A stretch of DNA of 64,000 nucleotides from Cladopsammia gracilis. Taxonomy: Eukaryota > Cnidaria > Anthozoa > Scleractinia > Dendrophylliidae. Below the pieces are notes generated by a model, which was not told the DNA's origin, ran no database searches, and was given only the letters and a program-made list of their open reading frames with translations. Positions 33,343 through 44,175 of the stretch are shown here, piece after piece. Made by a program: the position numbers and the translations under genes. The stretch's first letter is position 1; the number at the start of each line of letters is the position of its first letter. The stretch spans positions 488,501-552,500 of the forward strand of contig JAJGOT010000039.1 of assembly GCA_022457155.1 (NCBI GenBank), given 5' to 3'.

Positions 33343-33475
33343 TACTCTCCTATTTTGAAATTCAATACGATATACAAATACAATATATTAAATAATGAAA
33401 AATTAAAAATTAAAAAAATATATATAGTTAATAAAATGAGAAACGATTTAATCAAACTTGCACCAATCAATAGCA

Positions 33476-33820
33476 ATGGAACTCTTCAAAAAACACGTTT
33501 TCAATGATATTAATGAAGCTTCAAAATCTTCATATAATACCACAATCAATAATACCACAATCAATAAGACAATTAAAAGAAGATGTGACAAACAAGTATT
33601 TTTAATTGAAGGATATCTTTCCAACAAAGAGTCAATCACAATCAATGATCAAACTTTCGAAACAGTCAAGGATGCAGCCATTTTTTTTGGTGTTACTGTG
33701 CAAACAATTTATAAGGCTGTCAGGGAGAATAAACCATATCTCACAAAGAAAGATGGTTTGAAACATCGTATGAATAATAGAAAACCAACTGAAAAACGGA
33801 AAAAAAGTGATATGTGTTAA
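33476..33820 (+). CDS. Small HTH-like protein of the Maverick
   Basis: An ATG at 33476 (MELFKKHVFNDIN) opens a 114-residue frame diverging from PolB. After an Asn/Thr-rich stretch it has VFLIEGYLSNKESITIND and FETVKDAAIFFGVTVQTIYK, a helix-turn-helix-like segment of the kind seen after NUMOD1-type modules (DAAxFFGVxxxTIxKxxR). It ends in basic KRKKSDMC. Divergent placement from PolB suggests an early regulator or DNA-binding protein, but that is inference. It may continue in a second frame (next entry) through a frameshift, since the two overlap by 14 bp with compatible composition. Confidence 0.5.
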   Translation: MELFKKHVFNDINEASKSSYNTTINNTTINKTIKRRCDKQVFLIEGYLSNKESITINDQTFETVKDAAIFFGVTVQTIYKAVRENKPYLTKKDGLKHRMNNRKPTEKRKKSDMC

Positions 33821-34085
33821 AAAAAATGGCCGGCCTCAATGGTTCTATTCTCTAAGTTCAATTAACACATTATACGATATTTCCATCACAGAAATTCCTC
33901 TTAAGGATGGCACATTCTGGGCGGATGGCGGCGGAACGGAATATACCATCAAATATCCAGAATCTTTCTTATTTTCAAACGCAGAGATGTTGGATTATCA
34001 AAAGGAATACAATAATGAAATGTCATTTTTAAGTCGTCAATACGACTTATCGCGGTTACTGGAAAAAGTCACTCGCTCATCGTAA
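33807..34085 (+). CDS. Hypothetical Maverick protein
   Basis: A 92-codon frame overlapping the end of the HTH-like gene: KKNGRPQWFYSLSSINTLYD, then FWADGGGTEYTIKYPESF and a charged helical C-terminus ending in LLEKVTRSS. There is no good ATG at its 5' end, so it is either a separate gene with a lost start or the frameshifted C-terminus of the preceding protein. Family not recognised. It is the last plus-strand gene before the inverted PolB/ATPase module. Confidence 0.4.
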   Translation: MICVKKNGRPQWFYSLSSINTLYDISITEIPLKDGTFWADGGGTEYTIKYPESFLFSNAEMLDYQKEYNNEMSFLSRQYDLSRLLEKVTRSS

Positions 34086-34678
34086 ACTTTATTAAATTTA
34101 TATTAAATTGTTGATATGTTACACTTCGGTAAGCATACATGGAGTACATGAGAGTAAACCATACGTCCGCCATTACGATCCTTGTGTTTAAGAATATTCG
34201 ATGAGATGAAACGTCGGTTTGGGAAAACGTCGGGGTTCTTTTACTTGTTATTATTGTTTGGCAAGGATATCTGGCATTAATAATGAAGGAAAAGGTAATT
34301 TTTATTATTTTCCCGTAATTTTTATTTTCGCTAGTAAACACATTCCTTCGTGTGAGGCTGACAAACATTCGAGCTGAGATTGTGCAGTACGGACTGTAAT
34401 TCACCTTCAAAGCGTTGTTGATAAAAATCACAGTGGATTTTACTTGCCACGTGTTTGCTATACGCTCTGGAGAATAATCCAGAACTCTCTCAGCTACGTA
34501 TACACACGAAGGTTTTAGAGGTCCTTCTACTGTTTGGTAAAAGATATTGTTACGTGGATCCGCAACATAAGGGAAGTAGTCATAATATGTACAATCTAAG
34601 AGGACCTATTTTGTGTAGGGTAGGAAAAGGTCCGATGTTTGTTTCATATTCACGACTTGGCTAGCAAGGAGCCTTTGA
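34086..34678. other. Junction between Maverick left genes and the inverted module
   Basis: No supported gene. Somewhere here must lie the left border of the PolB/ATPase module if it is an insertion; I found no inverted match to the right border region (42440-42860). A stretch at about 34614-34635 (TAGGGTAGGAAAAGG) loosely resembles the Maverick TIR tip. Confidence 0.35.
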
Positions 34679-35320
34679 TTATACCTTTTGGATGTAAACG
34701 TACTGGGTGTCCCCAGGGAAGATGTTAGTTCGCAACCAGAAGTCGGCAGGTGTTTCCGGCTTAAGATTGCATAATAAATACCCATAAGGTCTTTTTGTTG
34801 CATCTTGGAAGGCTTCTTGCACATATTTTGTATGACCGGGAAACATCTGTTTTGCTAAATGAGTCACTTGACTGCTATCGCGTGGAGATGTAAACAGAAC
34901 TAGATAATGACAGTTTAAGCTCATATCTCTTAATTCTTTTCTGCGGTGAAAGATGTTTTGCAAAATAAAGATGACACTCAAGTTGCGGTGATGACATCCT
35001 TTCGTAAATAGACTAGTAATTCTGTGATCATTACTAAGCTCTTGCATTAGATCATCAATAACCACAAGGTTTCGAATCGATGGATTTATCATGGATTCCA
35101 AGTCACTCGGGACTCCCTCCACAAAAGTAATGTTAGGAATAGTTTGCAACATTTCATCGTACGCTGGTTGATAAATCCCGTAACACCATATAATATTTTC
35201 AGGCGCCCCATCAATCACGTCTTCTCCTGATTCTAATAAACGTTTAACAAATTGACTTTTTCCGTAACCCGTTGGTCCGGCCACAAGCGCGGGGAAGGGA
35301 TGTTTCCACCTCGGATCCAT
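34679..35320 (-). CDS. Viral DNA-packaging-type ATPase (FtsK/HerA-like)
   Basis: An intact frame of 213 residues from ATG at 35320 (MDPRWKHPFPALVAGPTG). Walker A is GPTGYGKS at residues 15-22, followed by ENIIWCYGIYQPAYDEML. Walker B is NLVVIDDLM at about 84-92, then SLFTKGCHHRNLSVIFILQN (sensor-like region) and a C-terminal PYGYLLCNLKPETPADF. This matches the small packaging ATPases of Maverick/adintovirus-like and related elements that drive DNA into capsids. It lies downstream of, and co-oriented with, the zinc-finger PolB, opposite to the Maverick structural genes. It is the only packaging ATPase I can find in the 20 kb element and is the best preserved gene in the module. Confidence 0.75.
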   Translation of the reverse strand: MDPRWKHPFPALVAGPTGYGKSQFVKRLLESGEDVIDGAPENIIWCYGIYQPAYDEMLQTIPNITFVEGVPSDLESMINPSIRNLVVIDDLMQELSNDHRITSLFTKGCHHRNLSVIFILQNIFHRRKELRDMSLNCHYLVLFTSPRDSSQVTHLAKQMFPGHTKYVQEAFQDATKRPYGYLLCNLKPETPADFWLRTNIFPGDTQYVYIQKV

Positions 35321-35357
35321 GATCACAACTGACTGGTTAAACTGTGAACACTGTGAT

Positions 35358-35585
35358 TTATAGAAAAATCGTTTTATGTTCAACCTCTTTCCCATACACA
35401 CGAACCATGTTGGTGTTTTGTAATTTAGCAAATTGGAGCCAATATCTCCGTTCGAGTTCAGTTAAGTCATGTACTTGAGATAAATGATTTGCTAATTTCA
35501 CTAAAAATTTCGCATGACAATCAGGAATGGGACAATGTTTACATTTCCTTCGTACCATGTTAACTCTATGAAAGTTTGATTTCAA
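35358..35585 (-). CDS. Small Cys/His-rich protein next to the ATPase
   Basis: A 75-codon frame; a usable ATG (MVRRKCKHCPIPDCHAKF) lies about eight codons in. It has C-x2-C-x4-C-H ... NHLSQVHDL, a compact zinc-binding pattern with a C2H2-like end, then an amphipathic helix LTELERRYWLQFAKLQ. It sits between PolB and the ATPase, all minus strand. Its frame overlaps a possible upstream extension of the ATPase frame, and a C-terminal splice into the ATPase cannot be excluded. I do not know its function. Confidence 0.5.
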   Translation of the reverse strand: MKSNFHRVNMVRRKCKHCPIPDCHAKFLVKLANHLSQVHDLTELERRYWLQFAKLQNTNMVRVYGKEVEHKTIFL

Positions 35586-35947
35586 ATGAACAAATCTGTT
35601 TGAAACACGAAATTTATGGCTAATTCATTAAGCAATTAAGGGCCACAAGGGACAAAAGGGACACTTTTTAACGTTGTGTTTTTACCTGGGATTGCGCGTG
35701 TAGGTCGCCCGCGCGTTGAGTCAGGAAACAAGCCATGATTAAAATTCTGCCAACTTTGTTTATTTACAAACGATTTTCCTATATACAAAACAACTATAAA
35801 ATGCTACGCCAAAATACTATTTACAAATTGAAGCGATCTTATATAAATATTTCGGAAAACTATTTTTGAGAGTAATATATATAAACTTGAGAAAACTAAA
35901 ATTATTTACAAAAAAAAAACTATATACAATACTTAAATGGTGCTTAC

Positions 35948-38900
35948 TTTTTGGATAAAAATAGGAAAAGGCATCCCTCACTTGTGTATAGGTATACATG
36001 GTGTTGTTCACAACATGAAAACCACGGTTAACACCAGCACTATTTTGTTTGGTTAATAGTACATTGAGATATTTTTCTTTGTTAATGTCGTTACATTTCT
36101 TGTTAACTCCTTTACAGGAAAACTTATCCTTGGCCCCAAAACAGTAATAAGTCTTAGAACACAACCCCACGATTCCTTGACCCTCCCACTCGACTTTGAA
36201 AAGCCCTGGTGTACTCTTATCATACGCCTTGTGTTCGGGTGTATCAGTTCTTGGAAACCAGTTAGACTTGTCTTGTTCAAATGCTACTCTCAACTCTGGT
36301 TTCACTAAAGATTCTACACTGTCCCCTGAAATGGTGATATATGCGCTGTCTGTGTCCATCTCACACATTTGAAAATCTGATCGATCTAGTTACTTGTCTA
36401 AGAAATCATAATAAAACTGCAGCATGCGAAGTTTTGCATACTGGAACACAAAAAAGCCGACTTGAATAGGTAAGTTTAACTTAATGGATTTCTTACAAGA
36501 TTCAACTTCGTAAGTGTCTTCAGTGATATTGTCCAATTTCCTGAAGAGAGGGGTGTTGACTTTCCTGCTAGCCTCTGCGTGGCTGCAGTACTCCACATTC
36601 CTGTGCTTCAATTGGTTCGTTATACATTTACCATAAGATGAATTTCCAACCTAAAAAGACAAAATTTATGTAAGTTTTCTGTATATAAACATAATTCTCC
36701 TCCCCGAGTTTTCCCTGTGTTCAAAAATCAACTCACCAATTTCATGGTATCTGCAATAATAGCTTTGTTGGGATCTGCATCACCTGCTCGTCTCGCGTCA
36801 GATACTGCATCTCCAAAGGTTCTGAAGCATGGTTTTGGGAGTAAACTCAATCACCTGGTGTACTTTGGTCACTTCCAAACCATGCTCCAAGTACCACTTG
36901 AGAAGGGGAGTGGCCAACAGGATCTTGTCCCCTTTCATACTGCTGATGAGACTACGTCGCGGCTGGGCCATGATGTTGTGTTCCTCCGCATGACTTTTAA
37001 TGAACTCCCCAATATCGTCTCGACTGATGTTGGTGTTCTTGAAGATGGGGCACATTTCACTGAACTTCTCCTTCAGGTGATCCGGCACACGAATATCCAC
37101 TTCCACGCACCCAAACAAACGCTCATTTCACACCTCGCTCAAAATTCGCTCGGTGCTCATGATCTTGACGGCATCCATGGTTCTTCTCACTTCAGTGGCG
37201 ATGAATCGCTGCAGTTCACGATTTGTATTCTTCATCTGTCGCCATTCGCACTCCCACATTTCCACTACATTATACCCTTTGCTCGATATACTCGGTGTTG
37301 GCTCTGGTTTCTTCGAGTAGTTCTGCCATGGGTTTGTTCCGCTTTTCGTTAAACTCTTTTCCACGATTGAGCGAGCAGTCATGTCCGTGCCAGTAACAAC
37401 CGTCAAACTGAAACACGTCTGTCTGCGCGTTGAATCCGTCAACAGGTAGTTTCTGATCGCCGATACGCTTCTCGGTGTTGTTTAATTGATGGCGGATATG
37501 AATTCTCTCTTTGTGCGCCACTCGATCGCCATCTTTATAGAACCTTTTGGTTTGAAGTTATCTTCTGCTAACCTTCTTGTGTAGCTTCCAGTTGGCATGT
37601 TCTGCACTATAGCCCACAGGTACAAAGCATTCGCATCATAACCAACAATCCCCTGGCACTGCTTAGCAGCCTGGCCTCTTTCTGCTTCTCTGAGGTTTGT
37701 TTTGCCAAGTTCATGGTAGCGGTGAAAGATAATACTTGGCCCGCCTGTGTTGTTATCCCTGATGAGATGGTAGAGATCTTTGTTGGCTTGGTGAAACAAG
37801 CTAAAGTAAGTTTGTTCGTGGAGAAACGAGAACAGGTACTTTAAGGTGAGACCGGGAACAGATATACCGTCTTTAAATATATCAATGTTTCGCTCCTGCC
37901 AGAACGCACTCATTTCCTCTACTGCCTCCAGGAAAGGTACCACATCGAGATTATTGTACCAGACTAAGAACTCTTTAAACATGGACATGTGGTTTTCTTC
38001 CCAGACTTGCTGACAGTACTGGTATTCGTCTTCTGTGATGTTTTGGTTCTTTCAGGTGGAGTAGAAATCTTCATGTGGAGGTAGCCCAGATTATCAACCC
38101 ATTCGTACGGGAAATAACCTTTGGTCTGTTCGCACTCGTAGGCTTTGAGGAACTGGTCATAGTTGAATCCAGGGGCAAGATAATTAGTAATATCCATAAA
38201 CTTGAGGAAGTCTGTCTTGAGACACATATGGTTGCTGTTTCTCTTGACGGTGAACTTGATAGGGTGGTGTTCAATGAGGTACGGGAACAGAAATTCTTTG
38301 ACAGCATTTAGATCGTACTTGCCCGAGTTGAAGCCGAGGACAGGAAGTTCTCTAAGGTACTCTGTCAGTTTTTCTTCCAGCTTGTTCAGTACTTTATGGT
38401 CACTGGTTTGTTCTTCTCCAAACAGTAAATCTTCGAGTTCCGCCAGCTCTTCTCGCCTTTGCCTCTGTTCTTGTCTTACGCCTTGGTCAAAGTCCACGTT
38501 CAATCTTCTATAAAAGGACACATCTTCCTGTTCTTCAATTTCATCATTAAGAAATGCGCGATCCTGTTCATTCTCTGGTTCAATTTCTTCGTCCCATTCA
38601 TCATCACTTGTCATTACATCGATCTCTCTACTTTCAATTTCTTCGCTTCCTTCTCCTCCCCCACCTCCAATCTCTCATCTTCTCCGGTCTGGTCTTCATC
38701 TTGCAAATCTATGAGCATTTGCGCTAACTGATCGTCTGTTGTTTCAGAGGTTCTTGCAGTCTTCAATGCTTCAAAGACAGGTGCGTACTGTTCGCGGAGC
38801 AGAGACGAACTTTTGGTGCTGATAGAAACAAGGTACTGGATGAACTCTAATAAACTCATTAGGATCACCCTCAGACACAAAGCATTTAGGTGCTTGGTAA

Positions 38901-41900
38901 CCAGGCACGTTACTGCACACGCTGACACTCAAAGGCACATGCGATGACTGCCAGGTCAATTTCTCGGTGTTCTTTAATTCTTCAGCTTTTTCTTTATCGA
39001 AGTAACACTCAAAGTCAAAGGTGGCGCGGAACGGGAAGTACCGTGCTTCTTTTGGGACGATAATACCTTCTTCGAGTTCCTGAAAGATGGTTTTTAGGTA
39101 CATGGTAAGCTCCGCCCAGGTATTTCAACTGTACTTTGCCATCACAGGTTTTCTCATGTCGATTGAGCCTGAACCCAGTCTTCCAATACTTGCCGCAGCG
39201 AGAACAACAACGATTTACTGTAGCGGGCAAGATCTTTGATATACGAAAAGTGGTTTTCGTACAAGTTCAAGTAAAGAGCGCTTGTGTAATGGCAGTGAGA
39301 GCGGCGGATAAGTGTGGCTGTTATCTCGGGTGTTTCTTCCTCATCATCTTCGCCGTGGGTCTGAGTCGGGGCGAGACTGTACACTTAAATGTTGACTTCA
39401 AATAACTTCTCCAACTCGTCTAGTTCAGTTAATTTCACCCCATGAAACTTCTTTTTCGAGAGTCCGGCTTCTTGGTACTTCTCATAATAGTACTGGGTGT
39501 CACGTACTAAGTTCTTAGTATGACAGCCGTTATGGAGGGCCAAACATCTGAAGAAACAGAGGTTATCTTTGTAGGGTTTTCCGGTTTGATGATTTCGATC
39601 CAACGCTTCTATTCCACGGTTGTCGACGACGTACCAGGGAAGATATTTCCCTCGACCGATCGGGTGATCGCGGATCTTTGTAATGAACCAAGTGATGTTC
39701 ATAGCCAAATCCACGACCCATTTACTGTTTGGCCTCTGTTGCCGCACCCACTGCAAGTAATCTATGTTTCTGATCTCTTGTGTAGCGCGCTCTAAATCGT
39801 GTGGAGTGGTGATAAGGAACGGCTGTTCCAAGAACAAATTATTGTTCACGGAGGAGTGGTGGTACTGTAAGGCGGTGGTTTCTGTGTTTCGTAAAATAAA
39901 GCCAAACGACAAGTTGACTTTAAAAACGGTGGGTTGGTCAGTAAAGATACGACTCAACTGTTTGCGGAGAGCAGTGGGACTGATCGTGGACAGGCGAAAA
40001 TTATACCAATCTTGAAGTCGGTTTTGGCGGCTGAATCTGGTTCAAATTTGTGGCCAGTGTTGTCTGTACATATTGGTGATATCTGCTTCGCTAGTTGGAA
40101 CCAGGTTAGAAGGAATGAGAACAGGATCAGCTTCCCAGCTAGACCCAGGCGCTGAGGTTTGCGGTGTGACGGATAGTTGTTCGCGCGATGCTTGTGGGAC
40201 TGAACTCCTACTCGACTGATTTGATTTCTTCGCTTTTTTAGTAGCAGGCACGTCTGTAGTTGAAGTGGCGGTGCATTTACGGCTAACAGTGGCGGAAGTT
40301 GGTTGAGAGGTTTGATGCGCGGTGCGAATATGAGCATTAAAGGGTGCAAGGTTGTGAAAGGTTTCGCCACAGGTTGCGCAGGGGAAGGTGTGCTCATCGA
40401 CGCATTTGTTGTGCGCCTTGAGATGTCGGTTGATGTGCGACTTCTGAGTAAATTTCTTATCACAGCGCGGACACACGGTTTTTCGGCGGTGTGGCTTCGC
40501 TGGTGGGTCTTAAAGTTATCCAAACGGGTGAACGTTTAGCCACAGATGTCGCATTGATGTTCCTTGTGAGGCTTTTTCGCTGGGGGTTGCCCAGAACCCG
40601 TTTGAACATCCTACAATTAATTATTAACTAGTCTTAGCAAAGCTTAACTATAAGATCGATAAATAAGTCCTATCTTAACGTTAATCGGTGACAGTCTGTC
40701 TTCATTCCACTAACAAATAGTCCATCTAATTATTTGGGGTATAAACAAAATGAAAACAAGTTGAAATGTTTAAAAAATTCGAGGGAAACCAGCGTTTGTT
40801 TTGATTTCAAGGCTCCATCCACCATTTTGGATTACCCAGTATTCGCTCGGTCAAGCATTATGAGAATATTGTACAACAATGAAATGAGAATTGAGTGTTT
40901 GATCAGTCAACGATAAAGAAGGAATTGAGCTTTTTGATCTTATAAAAAACACGTGCTTTTAAAACAAGACTAAAAACAGATCACTTTAAAAGAAAAACAT
41001 TCAATCAAACATTTTAGAACAAGACTTTGAAAACAGTTCAGAAAAAACGCGAATGTGTGAAAACAACTCCGTTGATAACATGTCTCTAAAACGTTTAAGT
41101 AAACGAACATTGAAACGAAAATTGAGCTTTTGATCAGATCGCTTCTGAACCTTAATTGATTCTCTATGAAAAATGTGAGGAAAAAAGACTAGTACAAGAA
41201 AAAACACTTACGGTTTGTGCAGGATTCCTAGTCGGCAGTTGATTCGTCTCTCCCAGCCACTGAAAATAAGAACAGAACATGAGTCTTTGAACAACATACA
41301 CCAAATGATGGTTGTGAAGAAAATCAGTTTTAAAAAGAAAACTTACTTCTTCACTTAAATCACTTTCCATTTCCAGTGGAAAATACGAGTCAGGGTTATC
41401 CTACAAGAAAACACGACAAAATTAATTTAGAATACATGGACCGCTTATTTTAAGAATGAGTAAACAGATTTGCGTTATTGTTTAGATCACATAAAGTACT
41501 GAAGTCACTAAACAACGGAAAATTCACTAATAACAGTAAATTACTTACATTTTCTAACGGCCGATGTTCCATGTCCTCGATGTCTTCCAATTCGGCTGTT
41601 GTCATCTGTAAAGCAAAGAACGTTTCGAGGTTAGTTCAAGTTAAGATAACTTGAATCCTGTGGGTATAAGTCTTATTGTACCTTAACTCATTGAACAAAG
41701 AGGTGCTAATTTCTCATGGAAATTTAGTTCAGTCAGTACCTTCGCATAATTAAACTTACTTAACGGTGCGTGAAACACGAACAACAAGGCTTTTATCGCA
41801 CTACAAAACATGTTTAACGAACTCAAAATAAACTCACCAAATCGAACAAGTCCACAGGAAGTTCATTTTCCATGTTGGTGGTTGGGATCTGGTTGCTTGA

Positions 41901-42433
41901 TGCCTGTGATAAGAGCATAGAATGCGATCAACAGATTGATAGATTCAGGAATGTTTGCTAATTATCTAAACGCGAAATCTACGCGTTTTTATCTCGCTAT
42001 AAAATAGTTACGAGAAGAAAGTTTAGAAATCAACTAGTAAACTTAAAAGCGTTTCGCTCGCGTGTTTGTTTTCTCAGTGGGAATAGTTATGGGGAGAAAG
42101 TTAAGCAAACTTAAAAGCATTTCACTTACCATTATCGTGGTTTCAGGGATAACTTCAGATGACAGCAAAAGATCTTCGGTGGGCCGATCCAATGGAAACT
42201 ATAAAAGAAAAGGAAATTGGTTATACGAGACTGTAGGTTAAGAAAGAGAATAATCAGATCAAGCGAAATATCAGTCATCAACTTACCGCGCATTCTAGCT
42301 CAGCTAGCCTAGCGAACGCCGTCGGCATCATTTCGTCCGGAATTCAGGACTCCACAAGAAAGTCCCAGTCGCGGGCAGACAAACAAGCGCTCAAAGCGGC
42401 TTGAAAAACATCGGCGTCGGTGAAAAAAGCCAT
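35948..42433 (-). pseudogene. Intron-bearing C2H2 zinc-finger DNA polymerase B
   Basis: Seven 5' exons, all phase 0, are visible with GT-AG borders: 42287-42433 (ATG start MAFFTDADVFQAALS), 42130-42198, 41838-41903, 41549-41605, 41347-41400, 41212-41259, then a long exon from 40610. The latter encodes C2H2 fingers (HQCDICG, CPRCDKKFTQKSHINRHLK, CATCGETF), the NLCFFRCLALHNG stretch, another finger CSRCGKYWKTGFRLNRHEKT, exo I (FRATFDFECYF), exo II (GFNSGKYDLNAVKEF), exo III-like YNNLDVVPF, motif A (GYDANALYLWAI), motif B split by an 86 bp intron (36651-36736; KL then VGNSSYGK) and motif C (CEMDTDSAYITI). A further donor GTAAGC lies at 35942-35947; I could not find the last exon. In-frame stops in exon 1 and the first finger plus frameshifts make it a pseudogene. 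Confidence 0.8.
36651..36736 (-). other. Intron inside polymerase motif B
   Basis: Minus-strand donor GTGAGT (36731-36736) and acceptor TTTTTAG (from 36651), 86 bp, AT-rich. Joining the flanks in phase restores the conserved K-x2-N-S-x-Y-G-K region, so the intron is supported by protein conservation on both sides. Confidence 0.8.
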
Positions 42434-42639
42434 CGTAATAACGTTTCGAAAATCGAACAAGAACAAAGTTTTCTAATTTCTAGCAAGCTCAAGTTGACTC
42501 AGAAATGATAATGCTTTCAAAAATTCAGCGCTTTTTGTTCAAACAGACAATACAAATCTTAAGATCCAATCAGGGTTGGAATGGTCCGGGCAAGTTTGGG
42601 CAGGACTATTGTTTCTATTGTGTGGGTATAAAACGGAAG

Positions 42640-42870
42640 GTAGATAATTGATTTACCTATCCAGTAATGCATATTAATATAATTGCCTAGGCACCTATCC
42701 ACTAATGCATATTAATGATTTATTAACACAAAAGGTATAGGTAATTGACGTCGTGATTAATACATATTAATAAGTTACCTATCTCAAACTACGTCATCAC
42801 CTAGGCACCTAATCCACCTATCCACTAATACATATTAATGATTTACCTATCCTTACCTATCCTTACCTAT
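42640..42870. repeat. AT-rich direct repeats at the module border
   Basis: Three copies of ACCTATCCACTAATxCATAT followed by TAATxATTTA (about 42657, 42692, 42817), plus short TTACCTATCC repeats at 42843-42874, and GCCTAGGCACCTA twice. They separate the minus-strand PolB start from the plus-strand Maverick late genes. They could be late promoters or the scar of an insertion. Confidence 0.6.
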
Positions 42871-42909
42871 CCATTCGCGAGGCTTAAATCCAGCCCTATA
42901 GTACTACTC

Positions 42910-43065
42910 ATGGGTTTAGTAAATTATGAAAAAGCGGACAAAGTCTTAGCTCAGCCAAATGTTTCGTCAGAAAAGAAAAAAAATCTTATTGATAAGAGCC
43001 TTTTTACGGCTATTGAGAAAAGAGCTCAACTGAACAGCTGCAGCCACTATCTCAACAAAAGGTGA
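42910..43065 (+). CDS. Small hypothetical Maverick protein
   Basis: ATG at 42910 (MGLVNYEKADKVLAQPN), 51 residues, charged and helical, ending in a Cys/His/Asn tail (NSCSHYLNKR). It is the first plus-strand frame of the late gene cluster, 16 bp before the next gene. No family recognised; the end may be altered by a frameshift. Confidence 0.4.
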   Translation: MGLVNYEKADKVLAQPNVSSEKKKNLIDKSLFTAIEKRAQLNSCSHYLNKR

Positions 43066-43081
43066 AATAACTAAAGATGAA

Positions 43082-43411
43082 ATGGATGTAGAAAAGAAGG
43101 TAATAAAGGTCAACGGAAAAGTATTGAATGAATACATGAAATATTATAGAAAGAAACTTGAGTCATTTAAAGGCTTGGGAGTTCGAAAAAGAGGGGCCTG
43201 CTGCGGCCCCCTTGGAGCCGGGCTTACATTTTTCCACGATCCAAAAGAACTTCTGAAGAAACTTGAAGTCATTATTGGTTCCATCCGGGTAGGAAATACA
43301 AGTCTTGACATAAGAAATACTGGAGTTGCAATTTTAAACATTCTTCTGAAAGAAGCATTGATAAATAGATCACACCATGAGAGAATTTATAAAAACTATT
43401 TCAAACTATAA
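43082..43411 (+). CDS. Conserved-looking hypothetical Maverick protein
   Basis: ATG at 43082 (MDVEKKVIKVNGKVLNEY), 109 residues, intact. Notable segment RGACCGPLGAGLTFFHDP with paired Cys, then two amphipathic helices (KELLKKLEVIIGSIRVGN and GVAILNILLKEAL). It ends two bases before the next ATG, so it is packed as an operon-like late gene with the candidate penton gene. Its size and position fit a small virion or DNA-associated protein; the function is unknown. Confidence 0.5.
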   Translation: MDVEKKVIKVNGKVLNEYMKYYRKKLESFKGLGVRKRGACCGPLGAGLTFFHDPKELLKKLEVIIGSIRVGNTSLDIRNTGVAILNILLKEALINRSHHERIYKNYFKL

Positions 43412-43413
43412 AA

Positions 43414-44175
43414 ATGGAAATCGAAAGAGAAATTGTTTTATCATCCTACGCCAACAAGGTGGGCGGCAACAAACCAGAAAATTTCACAACTAAATTCAAT
43501 CAGCTAATTGTTTTGGACCCAAATGAACGATATGTTGTTGGGCTTAACAGAATTATCAATATGAGTTTTACGTGGTTTAACATCAATGCTGGATACAGGA
43601 ACCAATTAATCAGGTTCAGCTCTGACGGTGGGAAAACATTTCAGGATATATCTTTCCCAGCTGGAGTTTGGACCTATGAAGAGATTAATGCTTTTCTTCA
43701 AAAAGCAACTGCAAAAGAAGGTGAAGGTGAAGACGTTTTTCCAATCAACCTTGTTTTTAATTCCACAACCTTCAGAGTAACAATAACAATGGAAGAAAAT
43801 TATCAACTGGATTTGACTCAAAGTAATTTTAACAAACTCCTTGGCTTTGACAAAACGATTCTAAAGGATGAAGTTAATGTTGGCCCCAGAGTTCCAAATT
43901 TTAGCCAAGATACTGATATGTTGAACATTCATTGTGATCTGACAAATGATGCGCTTGTTGATGGGGAAGATACTGATATCATTTATTCCTTTTCAACATC
44001 TGTTCTGCAGGCATCATGTACTTTTACTCTTGAGCCCATGAGAGTAACATATAGCCTTGTGAATAAAAACACAATAAGTAGTATTCGAATCTATATCACT
44101 GATGGAAAAAGGATTATCAACCTGAATGGGGCTGATACTGCTTTCTCATTAATATTGAAAAAGGAAATAAAATGA
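43414..44175 (+). CDS. Candidate minor capsid (penton-like) protein
   Basis: An intact 253-residue frame from ATG at 43414. The N-terminus carries the pattern typical of Maverick minor capsid proteins (LSSYANKVGGNKPENFTTKF). There follow a series of short beta-strand-like segments (RYVVGLNRIINMSFTWFNI, FPAGVWTYEEINAFLQ, FNKLLGFDK) and the late strand-rich part TLEPMRVTYSLVNKNTISSI ending FSLILKKEIK. The YVVGLN, GFD and sequence order match single-jelly-roll penton homologues of Maverick/adintoviruses by pattern; no structure was compared. It overlaps the next gene by ATGA. It is the longest fully open structural gene in this copy. Confidence 0.7.
   Translation: MEIEREIVLSSYANKVGGNKPENFTTKFNQLIVLDPNERYVVGLNRIINMSFTWFNINAGYRNQLIRFSSDGGKTFQDISFPAGVWTYEEINAFLQKATAKEGEGEDVFPINLVFNSTTFRVTITMEENYQLDLTQSNFNKLLGFDKTILKDEVNVGPRVPNFSQDTDMLNIHCDLTNDALVDGEDTDIIYSFSTSVLQASCTFTLEPMRVTYSLVNKNTISSIRIYITDGKRIINLNGADTAFSLILKKEIK

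Noticed and set aside
34606..34640. TAGGGTAGGAAAAGG as a second Maverick terminus
   Set aside because: Only about 12 bases resemble the TIR tip, no inverted partner or duplication was found, and nothing beyond matches.
36717..37352. 211-codon plus-strand frame
   Set aside because: Antisense shadow of the zinc-finger PolB exon (GDKILLATPLLKWYLEHG region on the minus strand).
39136..39405. Plus-strand frame with a hydrophobic stretch resembling a signal peptide
   Set aside because: It is opposite the PolB frame carrying the CSRCGKYW finger; the hydrophobic run is a by-product of that sequence.
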